64,000 bases of DNA from Chryseobacterium sp. LAM-KRS1 (GCF_013184525.1 NZ_JAAOIZ010000003.1:620001-684000); one strand, 5' to 3'; counted from the first letter of the stretch, positions 27,512 to 36,355 are shown. Program-made: numbers and translations. Notes: generated by a model not told the origin, from the letters alone.

Positions 27512-28615
27512 TCAAACTTTCAAAATCACATCTGCAGCATGATCACTTGCCCCGCTTCCACCGAGCTTTTCTTTTAAAAGAACATAATCATTCAATACTT
27601 GTGATCTTTTATTTCCCTCCAGTATCTTCTTTAATTCCTCGATTAAATTTCCGGTGTTTAGATCATTTTGGATTAGTTCCTTTACAACCTCCCGATCCAT
27701 AATCAAGTTTACTAAAGAAATATATTTTATATTTTTAACCAATCTTTTGGCAATAGCATAAGAAATCTTACTTCCACGGTAACAAACTACTTCAGGAACA
27801 TTCAGTAAAGCAGTTTCCAGTGTTGCTGTACCCGACGTTACCAAAGCGGCTTTTGAACATCTCAGTAAATCATAGGTTTTATTTGAAACAAAATGCACAT
27901 TATCATCTACATAAGATTCATAAAAATCTTTTGGCAGACTTGGAGCTCCGGCAATCACAAACTGATACTCTTTAAAAGATGATCTCACAGAAAGCATCAT
28001 TTCCAGCATTTTTTCAACTTCCTGCTTTCGCGAACCTGGTAATAAGGCAATAATTTCTTTGTCATTTAAGCCGTTTTCCTTCTTAAAAATATCTATATCG
28101 ATTTCCTGTAAACTGGATATGGCATCTAACAGAGGATGCCCTACAAAATGGGAATGAACTCCATGTTTTTTATAAAAGTCTTCTTCGAACGGAAGAATGA
28201 CCATCATTTCGTCCACATATTTTTTTATGATCTCTACCCTGCCTTCTTTCCATGCCCAAAGCTGTGGTGAAATATAATACACTACTTTTATTCCAAGTTC
28301 TTTGGCAAATTTGGCTATTCTTAGATTAAATCCCGGATAATCAATTAAGATTAAAATATCAGGTTGATTATTTTTAATGTCCTCTTTACAGAATTTAATA
28401 TTATTTAATATCGTCCTGAGATTCATAGCAACTTCCAGAAATCCCATAAAAGCAAGATCACGGTAATGTTTTACAAGGGTTCCTCCCTGCTTAGCCATCA
28501 GATCACCTCCCCAGAATCTGAATTCAGCATCCGGATCTTTCTTTTTTAAAGACTTCATTAAATTACTCCCGTGTAAATCTCCTGAGGCTTCTCCGGCAAT
28601 GATATAATATTTCAT
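27512..28615 (-). CDS. lpxB: lipid-A-disaccharide synthase
   Basis: A glycosyltransferase of family GT19 that joins UDP-diacylglucosamine and lipid X to make the lipid A disaccharide at the inner face of the cytoplasmic membrane. The start MKYYIIAGEASGDLHG and the segments WAWKEGRVEIIKK, VGHPLLD and LLPGSRKQEV are typical. I chose the ATG at 28615, because the upstream in-frame ATG at 28639 adds eight residues before the conserved N-terminus. The length is 367 residues, normal for LpxB. It is divergent from the DUF2480 gene. Confidence 0.93.
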   Translation of the reverse strand: MKYYIIAGEASGDLHGSNLMKSLKKKDPDAEFRFWGGDLMAKQGGTLVKHYRDLAFMGFLEVAMNLRTILNNIKFCKEDIKNNQPDILILIDYPGFNLRIAKFAKELGIKVVYYISPQLWAWKEGRVEIIKKYVDEMMVILPFEEDFYKKHGVHSHFVGHPLLDAISSLQEIDIDIFKKENGLNDKEIIALLPGSRKQEVEKMLEMMLSVRSSFKEYQFVIAGAPSLPKDFYESYVDDNVHFVSNKTYDLLRCSKAALVTSGTATLETALLNVPEVVCYRGSKISYAIAKRLVKNIKYISLVNLIMDREVVKELIQNDLNTGNLIEELKKILEGNKRSQVLNDYVLLKEKLGGSGASDHAADVILKV

Positions 28616-28666
28616 TTCTATAATAAGGATAGAGAACAAATTAAAACTTTGTTGGATCTTAATTTG

Positions 28667-28674
28667 TAAATTTG
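28667..28674 (+). promoter_or_regulatory. -7 box (TAAATTTG) of the DUF2480 gene
   Basis: An exact TAnnTTTG match 20 bases before the ATG at 28695. A TTTG lies at 28648-28651, slightly closer than ideal. Confidence 0.55.
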
Positions 28675-28694
28675 TTCAAAGATAATGATAAAAA

Positions 28695-29204
28695 ATGTCA
28701 GAAGAATTTGAAATCAGAAATAAAGTAAACGAAAGCGGTCTTGTAAATTTTGATCTTGCCACGCTTCTTCCAAAAGGCACAAGAAAAGGAATCGACCTGA
28801 AAGATTTTCTTTTTCAGGAAATGATTTTGAAAGAGAAAGAATTTCGTGCACAGGTGGCCGCTATCAATACTGATGAATATAGTGATGCTTACATATACAT
28901 TTACAATTCGGCAGATGCTATTGTTCCATTGTGGGCTTATTTTGTCCTTACAGCCAAACTTACTGATGTTGCAAAGAAAATAGTCTTTGGTAACCGTGAA
29001 GATCTTGAAGTTATTTTAATGCACAATGCAATACAGACTTATGACTTTGATGATTTAAGAGATAAAAGGGTATTGGTGAAAGGATGTTCGGATAAGGAAA
29101 TTCCTGAGAATGCGTATGTAGAATTAGTAGAACAATTGAAGCCTATCGTAAAATCTCTGATGTTTGGCGAAGCATGTTCCAATGTCCCTATTTTAAAAAA
29201 CTAA
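28695..29204 (+). CDS. DUF2480 family protein
   Basis: A 169-residue cytoplasmic protein recognised as DUF2480, a family largely confined to Bacteroidota. The conserved core here includes VNFDLATLLPKGTRKGIDLKD, IYIYNSADAIVPLWAYFVL and the C-terminal KGCSDKEIPENAYVEL … CSNVPI. Two Cys (in VKGCSD and EACSN) are placed near the end. No biochemical role is known to me. It is transcribed alone from its own promoter. Confidence 0.85.
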   Translation: MSEEFEIRNKVNESGLVNFDLATLLPKGTRKGIDLKDFLFQEMILKEKEFRAQVAAINTDEYSDAYIYIYNSADAIVPLWAYFVLTAKLTDVAKKIVFGNREDLEVILMHNAIQTYDFDDLRDKRVLVKGCSDKEIPENAYVELVEQLKPIVKSLMFGEACSNVPILKN

Positions 29205-29286
29205 ACTCAGTACCAGTTGCTTAGAAAAAATAAAAAACTTTAACAGTAATTTTAGATTAAAAAAATTATTAGGGAATATTTTTTGA

Positions 29287-29294
29287 TAACTTTG
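29287..29294 (+). promoter_or_regulatory. -7 box (TAACTTTG) of the DUF937 gene
   Basis: An exact TAnnTTTG match 28 bases before the ATG at 29323. Confidence 0.6.
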
Positions 29295-29322
29295 GTTTAT
29301 TAACAATTTAAATAAACACAAC

Positions 29323-29973
29323 ATGAGTTTAATCGATTTGCTAACAGGAAACACAAGCAACCAGGTTGCGGTACAGGCTGAAAACAAATTTGGAATCAGC
29401 AAAAACCAGATTATTGCTTTGTTAGCTGTAGCAGCACCCCTAATTATTTCGTACTTAAGAAATAAATCTCAGGATTCTAAAGAAGCTGAAGCATTAAACA
29501 ATGCTCTGGATAAAGACCATAACGGAAGTATCCTGGATGATGCTTCACAAGTTGAAGCAAGACAGGCAGAAGGAGGCTCAATCCTTAGCCACATTTTCGG
29601 TAACGACAAACAAAATGTTGAAAATCAGTTATCACAAAATACAGGAATTTCCATTGATAAAATAGGTCCTGTTTTAGCAATGCTTGCTCCGGTTATTATG
29701 GGCTATATTGGCAAAGAAAAACAACAGAACAATGTTGGAGCAGGTGGATTGGGAGATCTATTGGGTGGAATTCTTGGAAATGCCTCTAATCAGGCACAGG
29801 CTCAGCAATCAAGTCCGTTAAATGACATTCTTGGTAGTGTTCTTGGCGGTGGCGGGCAGGCTCAATCGTCAGGAAATCCATTAAATGATATTTTAGGAAG
29901 CGTTCTTGGTGGAGGCCAAAAGCAACAACAAGGCGGACTGGGTGGTATCCTGGGAAGTATATTCGGAAAATAA
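29323..29973 (+). CDS. DUF937 family protein with glycine-rich repeats
   Basis: A 216-residue protein with no signal peptide. The N-terminal half matches DUF937: helical, with KFGISKNQIIALLAVAAPLIISYLR and a second copy-like stretch NTGISIDKIGPVLAMLAPVIMGYIG, which suggests two related helical units. The C-terminal part is rich in Gly, Gln and Leu, with a near-perfect internal repeat PLNDILGSVLGGG (about residues 166-178 and 187-199), then GGLGGILGSIFGK. Function unknown. It has its own -7 box and ends in a strong terminator shared with the convergent bTHX gene. Confidence 0.85.
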   Translation: MSLIDLLTGNTSNQVAVQAENKFGISKNQIIALLAVAAPLIISYLRNKSQDSKEAEALNNALDKDHNGSILDDASQVEARQAEGGSILSHIFGNDKQNVENQLSQNTGISIDKIGPVLAMLAPVIMGYIGKEKQQNNVGAGGLGDLLGGILGNASNQAQAQQSSPLNDILGSVLGGGGQAQSSGNPLNDILGSVLGGGQKQQQGGLGGILGSIFGK

Positions 29974-29987
29974 TTTAATTTGTATAA

Positions 29988-30021
29988 AAAAAAGACCGGG
30001 GATTTATTTCCGGTCTTTTTT
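29988..30021. terminator. bidirectional terminator (DUF937 gene / bTHX gene)
   Basis: The stem AAAAAAGACCGG / CCGGTCTTTTTT has a 10-base loop, with A- and T-runs on both sides. It sits between two convergent stops at 29973 and 30028. Confidence 0.85.
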
Positions 30022-30027
30022 ATTCTG

Positions 30028-30147
30028 TTACTTCTTTGATTTTTCCTCCGAAGTTTCTAGTGATTTAGAGGCTTTTCTTGGTCTTCTTTTTCCATAGCTG
30101 CCATTATTAATTTTACCTCTTCTTGATTTTTTGTCTCCTTTTCCCAT
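30028..30147 (-). CDS. ribosomal protein bTHX (THX)
   Basis: A 39-codon gene on the minus strand, short enough to be missed by length cut-offs. It encodes MGKGDKKSRRGKINNGSYG, then KRRPRKASKSLETSEEKSKK. The N-terminal MGKGDKKSRRGKIxxGSYGKxR is the signature of the small basic THX protein of the 30S subunit, which was first described in Thermus and is widely annotated in Bacteroidota. The acidic-lysine tail of about 10 residues is variable in the family. It converges with the DUF937 gene and shares its terminator. Confidence 0.9.
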   Translation of the reverse strand: MGKGDKKSRRGKINNGSYGKRRPRKASKSLETSEEKSKK

Positions 30148-30374
30148 AATAAATTATTTGTTGGTTACGTCTAATGTAAGAAAACTTGTAAAAAAGCACA
30201 AAATATTGCCGTTAAAATTTTTATAAAACCAGTACACAAAAGACTCAAATTCTCACAAACAATCCTTTAAAATTAGCAGAATTACATTTTGTCATTATTA
30301 ACAAATAGCATATATTTTATTTAATTTCAAAAATTGAAATCATAATCATAGTAAATTGTATCAAAAAAATAAAT

Positions 30375-30382
30375 TAACTTTG
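30375..30382 (+). promoter_or_regulatory. -7 box (TAACTTTG) of the ankyrin gene
   Basis: An exact TAnnTTTG match 23 bases before the ATG at 30406. A TTG at 30356-30358 is 16 bases upstream, near the usual spacing. Confidence 0.6.
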
Positions 30383-30405
30383 TGTATTCTTAAAATAAAA
30401 TTTTC

Positions 30406-30843
30406 ATGAAAAAAATAATCTCTACTACATTGGTTTTCGCAATTTCTATTTTTGCTGGTTCATTATTCGCTCAGCAAATTTCAAGTGAACAGAGAATAGC
30501 TTTTCAAACAGATAATATTGAAACATTTAAAAAAGCTTTTCCAAAAGAAGACTACGATAAATGTCTGGGAGAAAAAAATATCAGCTACAATCTTTTGGCG
30601 TACAGTGTAAGATTCGACAAAAAAAATATTTTTAATTATTTACTTACAAATAATGTAGACGTCAATAAAATCTGCAGCAATCTAAGTCCGCTTATGGCCG
30701 CAGCTAAATTTGGAAGACCTGACCTGGCTAAAATATTATTAAAAAAAGGTGCTTCAAAAAATCTGAAGAATGAAAACGGAGAAACAGCCAAAGACATTTC
30801 AGTAAAATATAAACAGGCGGCTCTTACAGAAATTCTAAAATAA
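30406..30843 (+). CDS. exported ankyrin-repeat protein
   Basis: A 145-residue protein with a Sec signal peptide ending SLFAQ (residue 22). The mature part has about three ankyrin-type repeats (NLLAYSVRFDKKNIFNYLLTN, LSPLMAAAKFGRPDLAKILLK, then ENGETAKDISVK as a capping unit). Ankyrin repeats mediate protein-protein contacts. An exported single-domain version suggests a periplasmic binding or inhibitor role, but no partner is evident beside it. It has its own promoter and terminator. Confidence 0.85.
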   Translation: MKKIISTTLVFAISIFAGSLFAQQISSEQRIAFQTDNIETFKKAFPKEDYDKCLGEKNISYNLLAYSVRFDKKNIFNYLLTNNVDVNKICSNLSPLMAAAKFGRPDLAKILLKKGASKNLKNENGETAKDISVKYKQAALTEILK

Positions 30844-30864
30844 TTTTCTTAAAAAATATATTCA

Positions 30865-30890
30865 AAAACTTCCTTTGGGAAGTTTTTTTT
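30865..30890 (+). terminator. intrinsic terminator after the ankyrin gene
   Basis: The stem AAAACTTCC / GGAAGTTTT has a TTTG loop and ends in eight T, 21 bases past the stop. Confidence 0.85.
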
Positions 30891-30913
30891 ATTTATAAGA
30901 CTTTCAAAAATCT

Positions 30914-30921
30914 TATCTTTG
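30914..30921 (+). promoter_or_regulatory. -7 box (TATCTTTG) of aspS
   Basis: An exact TAnnTTTG match 64 bases before the aspS ATG, giving a leader of about 60 bases. Confidence 0.6.
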
Positions 30922-30985
30922 CACTTTAAAATTCAGACCTTAATGAGTCTGATATATAAAGTATAATATCTAACATCTAAAACTA

Positions 30986-32740
30986 ATGTTTCGATCGCAC
31001 ACAAACGGAGAATTATCTCTAAAAAATCTTAATGAAGAAGTTACACTTTCAGGATGGGTACAAACTATCCGTGATAAAGGATTTATGATTTGGATAGATC
31101 TTCGGGATCGTTACGGAATTACACAATTGGTTTTAGACCAGGATCGCTCTTCAACTCAATTAATGGAAGAAGCTAAAAAACTGGGACGTGAATTTGTGAT
31201 TCAGGTTACCGGAAAAGTAATTGAGAGAGTAAGCAAAAATCCTAATATTCCAACCGGAGAAATTGAAATTTTAGTTGAAAAACTAAGCGTTCTTAATGAC
31301 TCTCAACTTCCACCCTTTACAATTGAAGATGAAACAGACGGAGGTGAAGAATTAAGAATGAAATACCGTTATCTTGATATCAGAAGAAATCCGGTAAAAG
31401 ATAAATTAATCTTCCGTCATAAAATGGCTCAGAAAGTGAGAAATTACCTTTCAGAAGAAGGTTTCATTGAAGTGGAAACACCTGTTTTAATTAAGTCTAC
31501 TCCGGAGGGAGCGAGAGACTTCGTGGTGCCAAGCAGAATGAACCCAGGGCAGTTTTACGCACTACCTCAATCTCCACAGACATTCAAGCAACTTCTGATG
31601 GTAGGTGGAATGGATAAATACTTCCAGATTGTAAAATGTTTCCGTGACGAAGACCTGAGAGCAGACAGACAGCCTGAATTTACACAGATCGACTGCGAAA
31701 TGGCCTTCGTTGAACAGGAGGATGTGATGAATGTATTTGAGGGAATGACCAAAACATTGCTCAAAGATATTACCGGACAGGAATTCGGAGCTTTTCCGAG
31801 AATGACTTTCGCAGAAGCGATGCAAAAATATGGGAATGACAAACCGGATATCCGTTTCGGAATGGAATTCGTGGAGCTTAATGAACTGGTAAAAGGAAAA
31901 GATTTTAAAATATTTGATGATGCGGAATTGGTAGTTGGAATTAATGTTGAAGGCTGTGCAGACTATACCAGAAAACAGATCGACGAATTGGTGGACTGGG
32001 TAAAACGTCCTCAAATCGGAGCCTCAGGGATGGTGTGGGCAAAATTCCAGAATGATGGTGTAAAAACATCATCTGTTAACAAGTTTTACAACGAAGAAGA
32101 CTTAACAAAGATTATTGAAAAATTCGGGGCGAAAGAAGGAGATTTGATGCTTATTCTTTCAGGAAATGAAAATAAAGTAAGAGCTCAGCTTTCCGCATTG
32201 AGAATGGAACTGGGAAACCGTTTGGGATTAAGAAAAGGAGATGTATTTGCTCCTCTTTGGGTAGTCGATTTCCCACTATTGGAATTTGACGAGGAAACTC
32301 AGAGATACCACGCGATGCACCATCCTTTCACTTCTCCTAAGCCGGAAGATATTCACCTGCTGGAAACTGATCCCGGAAAAGCCAGAGCAAATGCTTATGA
32401 TATGGTTCTTAATGGAAATGAAATCGGAGGAGGATCAATCAGAATTTTCGACAGGGAACTTCAATCTAAGATGTTTGATTTATTAGGTTTTTCAAAAGAA
32501 GAGGCGGAAGCACAATTTGGGTTCTTGATGAACGCATTTAAATATGGAGCTCCTCCTCATGGTGGTTTAGCTTTCGGGTTTGACCGTTTGGTGGCCATTC
32601 TTGACGGAAATGAAGTGATCAGAGATTATATTGCCTTTCCTAAAAATAACTCGGGACGTGATGTGATGATTGACGCACCGGCATCAATTGCTGATGCACA
32701 GCTGGATGAACTGGAATTACAATTAAATTTAAAAGCATAA
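30986..32740 (+). CDS. aspS: aspartate--tRNA ligase
   Basis: A class II aminoacyl-tRNA synthetase charging tRNA-Asp. It has an N-terminal OB-fold anticodon-binding domain ([23 protein letters not shown]), catalytic motif 2 [18 protein letters not shown], a bacterial GAD insertion in the middle, and motif 3 [13 protein letters not shown] near the C-terminus. At 584 residues it is normal for bacterial AspRS. Whether it is discriminating or also charges tRNA-Asn cannot be decided from this window. Confidence 0.96.
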   Translation: MFRSHTNGELSLKNLNEEVTLSGWVQTIRDKGFMIWIDLRDRYGITQLVLDQDRSSTQLMEEAKKLGREFVIQVTGKVIERVSKNPNIPTGEIEILVEKLSVLNDSQLPPFTIEDETDGGEELRMKYRYLDIRRNPVKDKLIFRHKMAQKVRNYLSEEGFIEVETPVLIKSTPEGARDFVVPSRMNPGQFYALPQSPQTFKQLLMVGGMDKYFQIVKCFRDEDLRADRQPEFTQIDCEMAFVEQEDVMNVFEGMTKTLLKDITGQEFGAFPRMTFAEAMQKYGNDKPDIRFGMEFVELNELVKGKDFKIFDDAELVVGINVEGCADYTRKQIDELVDWVKRPQIGASGMVWAKFQNDGVKTSSVNKFYNEEDLTKIIEKFGAKEGDLMLILSGNENKVRAQLSALRMELGNRLGLRKGDVFAPLWVVDFPLLEFDEETQRYHAMHHPFTSPKPEDIHLLETDPGKARANAYDMVLNGNEIGGGSIRIFDRELQSKMFDLLGFSKEEAEAQFGFLMNAFKYGAPPHGGLAFGFDRLVAILDGNEVIRDYIAFPKNNSGRDVMIDAPASIADAQLDELELQLNLKA

Positions 32741-32743
32741 ATT

Positions 32744-32770
32744 AAAGCGAGGTTTTTACCTCGCTTTTTT
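32744..32770. terminator. bidirectional terminator between aspS and purA
   Basis: A perfect 10-bp stem AAAGCGAGGT / ACCTCGCTTT with a TTTT loop and flanking T-run lies between convergent stops at 32740 and 32774. Confidence 0.85.
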
Positions 32771-32773
32771 ATT

Positions 32774-34063
32774 TTATACTATCTGAGATATCAGTTTTGA
32801 AGTCATCTTTATCATATCTTCCCTGCCAGGTCCCGTAGAAAGATAACTCACAGGAATTTCAAGCTCATTTTCAAGAAATTGAATAAACTCCAATAATTCC
32901 TCGGGTAAAGAGGAAGGATCTTTACATTCTGAAAATTCAGTTTTCCATCCTTTCATCCGACGGAAAACCGGACGTGCTTCATCATCAGTCATTAAACCTG
33001 ACACTACAGTCTGATCTTTGACTTTATAGTGAGTACATATAGCCACAGACTCAAAGCCATTCAAGACATCCGCTTTGGTAATGATCAATTGAGTCACTCC
33101 ATTAATCATTACAGCATATTTTAAAGCAGGCAGATCCAGCCACCCTACTCTTCGGGGCCGTCCTGTATTAGAACCAAACTCATTACCTGTTTGCCTTATC
33201 TTCTCACCTGTTTCGCCAAAAAGCTCCGTAAGAAAGGCACCATTTCCTACCCTGGTACAATATGCTTTTGTAACCCCATAGATTTCGCCTACCTTTTTAG
33301 GCGAGACTCCCAAACCGCTGCACGCTCCTGAAGCAATCGTTGTAGATGATGTAACGTAAGGATAGGTTCCGTGATCTATATCGAGTAATGTTGCCTGTGC
33401 ACCTTCTGCAAGAATTTTTCTTCCACTCTTAATCGATTCATTTAAAAACACTTCAGCTTCTATCCATCGAAATTTTTTCAAAAACTCTATAGCATCGAAA
33501 AATGTATCTTTCAGATCTGTTATCGGAGGAAGTATCTGACCATAATCTAACAGCTGCTGATAGTCTCTTTCTACAATATGATTTACTGTTTCATTAAAGT
33601 CGGATCTATCAATATCACCCACTCTTAGATTCTGCCGCAGAATTTTGTTAGCATAGGCCTGTCCTATACCATTTTTAGTTGTACCAATTGTATTATAGGA
33701 TGAATTCTCTTCCATAAATACGTCCATTAATGTATGTGTGGGTAACACAAGATGTGCTTTCCTAGATACAGTCAGGCGTTTTTCAACCTGAATATTCATA
33801 TCAAAAGCATTTAGTTTCAAAACTTCCTGCTTGAAATTAACAGGATCCAATACGATCCCTGCCCCGATTACATTGTCTACTCCTTCTATAAATATTCCCG
33901 AAGGAAGAGTTTTCAATGTTATTCTTTTTCCATTTCGCTCAATACTATGTCCTGCATTCGCTCCTCCGTTGAAACGTGCGACAATGTCATAATTCCGACT
34001 GATCAGGTCAATGAATTTACCTTTCCCTTCATCTCCCCACTGTAATCCTAATACGATATCCAT
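32774..34063 (-). CDS. purA: adenylosuccinate synthase
   Basis: A GTP-dependent enzyme converting IMP and aspartate to adenylosuccinate, the first step of AMP synthesis. The N-terminal GTP-binding loop GLQWGDEGKGK (residues 6-16) is intact, followed by NGGANAGH and the C-terminal STGPGRED. At 429 residues it is standard. A good promoter (TTG-N19-TAGTTTTG) precedes it. Confidence 0.95.
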   Translation of the reverse strand: MDIVLGLQWGDEGKGKFIDLISRNYDIVARFNGGANAGHSIERNGKRITLKTLPSGIFIEGVDNVIGAGIVLDPVNFKQEVLKLNAFDMNIQVEKRLTVSRKAHLVLPTHTLMDVFMEENSSYNTIGTTKNGIGQAYANKILRQNLRVGDIDRSDFNETVNHIVERDYQQLLDYGQILPPITDLKDTFFDAIEFLKKFRWIEAEVFLNESIKSGRKILAEGAQATLLDIDHGTYPYVTSSTTIASGACSGLGVSPKKVGEIYGVTKAYCTRVGNGAFLTELFGETGEKIRQTGNEFGSNTGRPRRVGWLDLPALKYAVMINGVTQLIITKADVLNGFESVAICTHYKVKDQTVVSGLMTDDEARPVFRRMKGWKTEFSECKDPSSLPEELLEFIQFLENELEIPVSYLSTGPGREDMIKMTSKLISQIV

Positions 34064-34091
34064 ATTTTATAATTTATCTCTTTTTACAGAG

Positions 34092-34121
34092 CAAAACTAT
34101 AGCATGAATACGAGGGGGCAA
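34092..34121 (-). promoter_or_regulatory. promoter of purA
   Basis: The minus strand has TTG (34119-34121), a 19-base spacer and TAGTTTTG (34092-34099), close to the Bacteroidota -33/-7 consensus. The ATG is 29 bases downstream of the -7 box. Confidence 0.65.
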
Positions 34122-34146
34122 TTGTCATTTGACAAGAAAGGGAAAT

Positions 34147-34716
34147 CTATATTATATTTTTTCTGATCCGGCTGAATGAGGAGGGAGTAATTCCGAGATA
34201 AGACGCCAACATTGCCTGAGGAACACGGTTTGCCAATCCGGGATAATGATCCAGAAAATGAAGATACCTGGATTTCGCATCCAGGCTCAGCATCGTGCTG
34301 GCAACCTTTAGCTTATTCTCTGCTACAAAAGCATGCAACTTAGCGATCAGAACCGGCCAAACAGATATTCTGCTTTCTATGGTTCTAAAATGATTAAAAT
34401 CTATGACCCATAAAGTTCCATCCGTAATTGCTTCTATATACTCGTTAGAAGGGGTCTGATTAACAAAACCCTGAAAATCTCCGATAAACCGGCCTTCATA
34501 AATAAAATATCGTGTACAATCGTCTCCTTGTTTATTATAATACAATGAACGAAATACACCTTCTTTTACAAAGGCAATCATCTGGCTTATCCTGCCCGCC
34601 TCTACAAATACCTCTCCTTTTTGGATAGTTAGTTCCTGTACTCCAACAGCAATCAGGTCTTTCTCTTCTTCACTTAGTTCCGCGAATTTCCTTATGTAAC
34701 TGAATAGCTCTTTCAT
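34147..34716 (-). CDS. Crp/Fnr-family transcriptional regulator
   Basis: A 189-residue cytoplasmic regulator. The N-terminal cyclic-nucleotide-binding-type beta-roll (about 20-125: VQELTIQKGEVFVEAGRISQ, GVFRSLYYNKQGDDCTRYFI) lacks the FNR cysteine cluster. The C-terminal helix-turn-helix is short (about 165-189: VPQAMLASYLGITPSSFSRIRK). This is the compact Bacteroidota type, usually without demonstrated cAMP binding. The gene is divergent from ku, and a perfect 15-bp-arm palindrome lies in the 180-base gap, 38 bases upstream of this start. Autoregulation is a reasonable guess, but the ligand and targets are unknown. Confidence 0.88.
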   Translation of the reverse strand: MKELFSYIRKFAELSEEEKDLIAVGVQELTIQKGEVFVEAGRISQMIAFVKEGVFRSLYYNKQGDDCTRYFIYEGRFIGDFQGFVNQTPSNEYIEAITDGTLWVIDFNHFRTIESRISVWPVLIAKLHAFVAENKLKVASTMLSLDAKSRYLHFLDHYPGLANRVPQAMLASYLGITPSSFSRIRKNII

Positions 34717-34753
34717 TCTTTATTCATTGGTATTTTAAAGATATACAAATACT

Positions 34754-34784
34754 TTTTATTCTCAATTGACAATTGAGAATAAAA
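34754..34784. promoter_or_regulatory. perfect 15-bp inverted repeat between the Crp/Fnr gene and ku
   Basis: The left arm TTTTATTCTCAATTG (34754-34768) and right arm CAATTGAGAATAAAA (34770-34784) are perfect complements around a single central A. The site lies 38 bases upstream of the Crp/Fnr start and 112 bases upstream of ku. A one-base centre suits a protein operator for a symmetric dimer better than an RNA hairpin, and there is no adjacent T-run of a terminator. The binding protein is unknown; the adjacent regulator is the obvious candidate. Confidence 0.6.
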
Positions 34785-34896
34785 CAAAAACACATTTTTC
34801 TTTTTACATTTTATAAAATCATAATAAAGTACCACATTACGTAAATATTTTTCATACGGCACAATCATTGTACGTTATCTAAACAAACATAGTACA

Positions 34897-35682
34897 ATGA
34901 AAGCAATCTGGAATGGCGCCATTGGCTTTGGCTTAGTAAATATCCCTGTTAAAATATATTCAGCAACAGAAACCAGCAAACTGGATCTTGACATGCTGGA
35001 TAAATCTGACTTTTCTAACATAAAATTCAAAAGAGTTAATGAAAAAACAGGGAAAGAAGTAAAGTGGGAAAATATTGTGAAGGCTTACCTGATGGAAGAC
35101 CGGTATATTGTTCTCGACGATGAGGATTATGCAGCGGCAAGTCCTGAAAAAAGCAAAATATTATCGATCGACCAGTTTGTAAAAGAATCTGAAGTAGATA
35201 GTGTTTATTTTGAAAATCCATATTTTCTTGAGCCCCAGAAAAATGGGGAAAATGCTTACAGGCTTCTCATGAAAGCTTTAACAGAAACCGAAATGGTAGG
35301 TGTAGGAACATTTGTATTGCGCGAAAGTGAAGCAATAGGGATGATCAGGCCATACAATGAAGAGGTTCTTATTCTCAACCGATTACGCTTTGATCAGGAA
35401 ATAAGAGATTACCATGATTTAAAAATCCCGGCTAAAAAAGCTCCTAAACCTGCAGAATTAAAAATGGCAGTAAGCCTTATTGAGCAGCTTTCCCAGAAGT
35501 TTGATCCTACGATGTATAAGGATACTTACTCTGAATCACTCATGAAGATCATTAAACAGAAAGCTAAAGGTAAGAGTGTTAAGGCTCAGAAAGCTGAACC
35601 TGCAAAAGAAGGAAAAGTAATTGATTTGATGGCTCAATTAAAAGCTAGTTTACAAAGTTCAAAATCTAAAAACGCATCCTGA
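34897..35682 (+). CDS. ku: Ku protein (non-homologous end joining)
   Basis: A bacterial Ku homodimer subunit that binds double-strand DNA ends and recruits LigD. The typical N-terminus MKAIWNGAIGFGLVNIPVKIY, the Ku core (IDQFVKESEVDSVYFENPYFLEP, LNRLRFDQEIRD) and a lysine-rich tail (KQKAKGKSVKAQKAE) that helps bind DNA are all present. The length of 261 residues is normal. The stop and the start of the next gene share a base (TGATG), indicating translational coupling with ligD. Confidence 0.94.
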   Translation: MKAIWNGAIGFGLVNIPVKIYSATETSKLDLDMLDKSDFSNIKFKRVNEKTGKEVKWENIVKAYLMEDRYIVLDDEDYAAASPEKSKILSIDQFVKESEVDSVYFENPYFLEPQKNGENAYRLLMKALTETEMVGVGTFVLRESEAIGMIRPYNEEVLILNRLRFDQEIRDYHDLKIPAKKAPKPAELKMAVSLIEQLSQKFDPTMYKDTYSESLMKIIKQKAKGKSVKAQKAEPAKEGKVIDLMAQLKASLQSSKSKNAS

Positions 35683-36284
35683 TGGCTCTTAAAGATTATA
35701 ACGAAAAAAGGAAATTTAACGAAACAAGTGAACCTAAAGGCAAAACAAAAAAGAGTAAGGATCAGCTTATTTTTGTCATCCAAAGACATGCTGCCTCACA
35801 TCTTCATTATGATTTTCGTTTAGAGATGGAAGGAGTTCTAAAAAGCTGGGCAGTTCCTAAAGGCCCTTCTTTAGATCCAAAGGATAAACGTCTGGCTATG
35901 ATGGTTGAAGACCACCCTTATGACTATAAAGATTTCGAAGGAAATATACCCGAAGGAAATTATGGAGCCGGACAAGTCGAAGTCTGGGATAGTGGAACTT
36001 ATGAACCTTTAGAGAAAGACAGCAAGCTTTCTGACGAAAAAGAATTGTTAAAAGAACTTCATGCAGGATCTTTGAAATTTATTTTACACGGTAAAAAGCT
36101 GAAAGGTGAATTTGCTTTGGTAAAAATGAAAAACACGGAAGGGAATTCCTGGTTACTCATAAAACATAAGGATGACTTTGCAGAAGCTGGCTATAATGCC
36201 GAAGACAATACCTCTCCCAAATCTTTGGTAACAAAATTCTTAGAGGAAAAAAAAAGCCTAAAAAACAACAAAAAGAAGTCATAA
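35682..36284 (+). CDS. LigD phosphoesterase domain (5' frame of split ligD)
   Basis: A 200-residue product equal to the 3'-phosphoesterase domain of LigD, which trims 3'-phosphates and ribonucleotides at breaks. The catalytic set RHAASHLHYDFRLE (H36, H40, H42, D44, R46) and EDHPYDY (H78) is complete, followed by EGNIPEGNYGAGQVEVWDSG. Residues after about 190 (SLKNNKKKS) arise from the frame past the A-run and are probably not native. Stand-alone PE proteins exist in other bacteria, so this product could be active on its own. Confidence 0.8.
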   Translation: MALKDYNEKRKFNETSEPKGKTKKSKDQLIFVIQRHAASHLHYDFRLEMEGVLKSWAVPKGPSLDPKDKRLAMMVEDHPYDYKDFEGNIPEGNYGAGQVEVWDSGTYEPLEKDSKLSDEKELLKELHAGSLKFILHGKKLKGEFALVKMKNTEGNSWLLIKHKDDFAEAGYNAEDNTSPKSLVTKFLEEKKSLKNNKKKS

Positions 36285-36355
36285 CATCAAAGCCTGAATT
36301 TAAAAAATTCAATGCATTAGCTGATGAAAAGAAGCTTACCTCTTTCATTAAGCCT

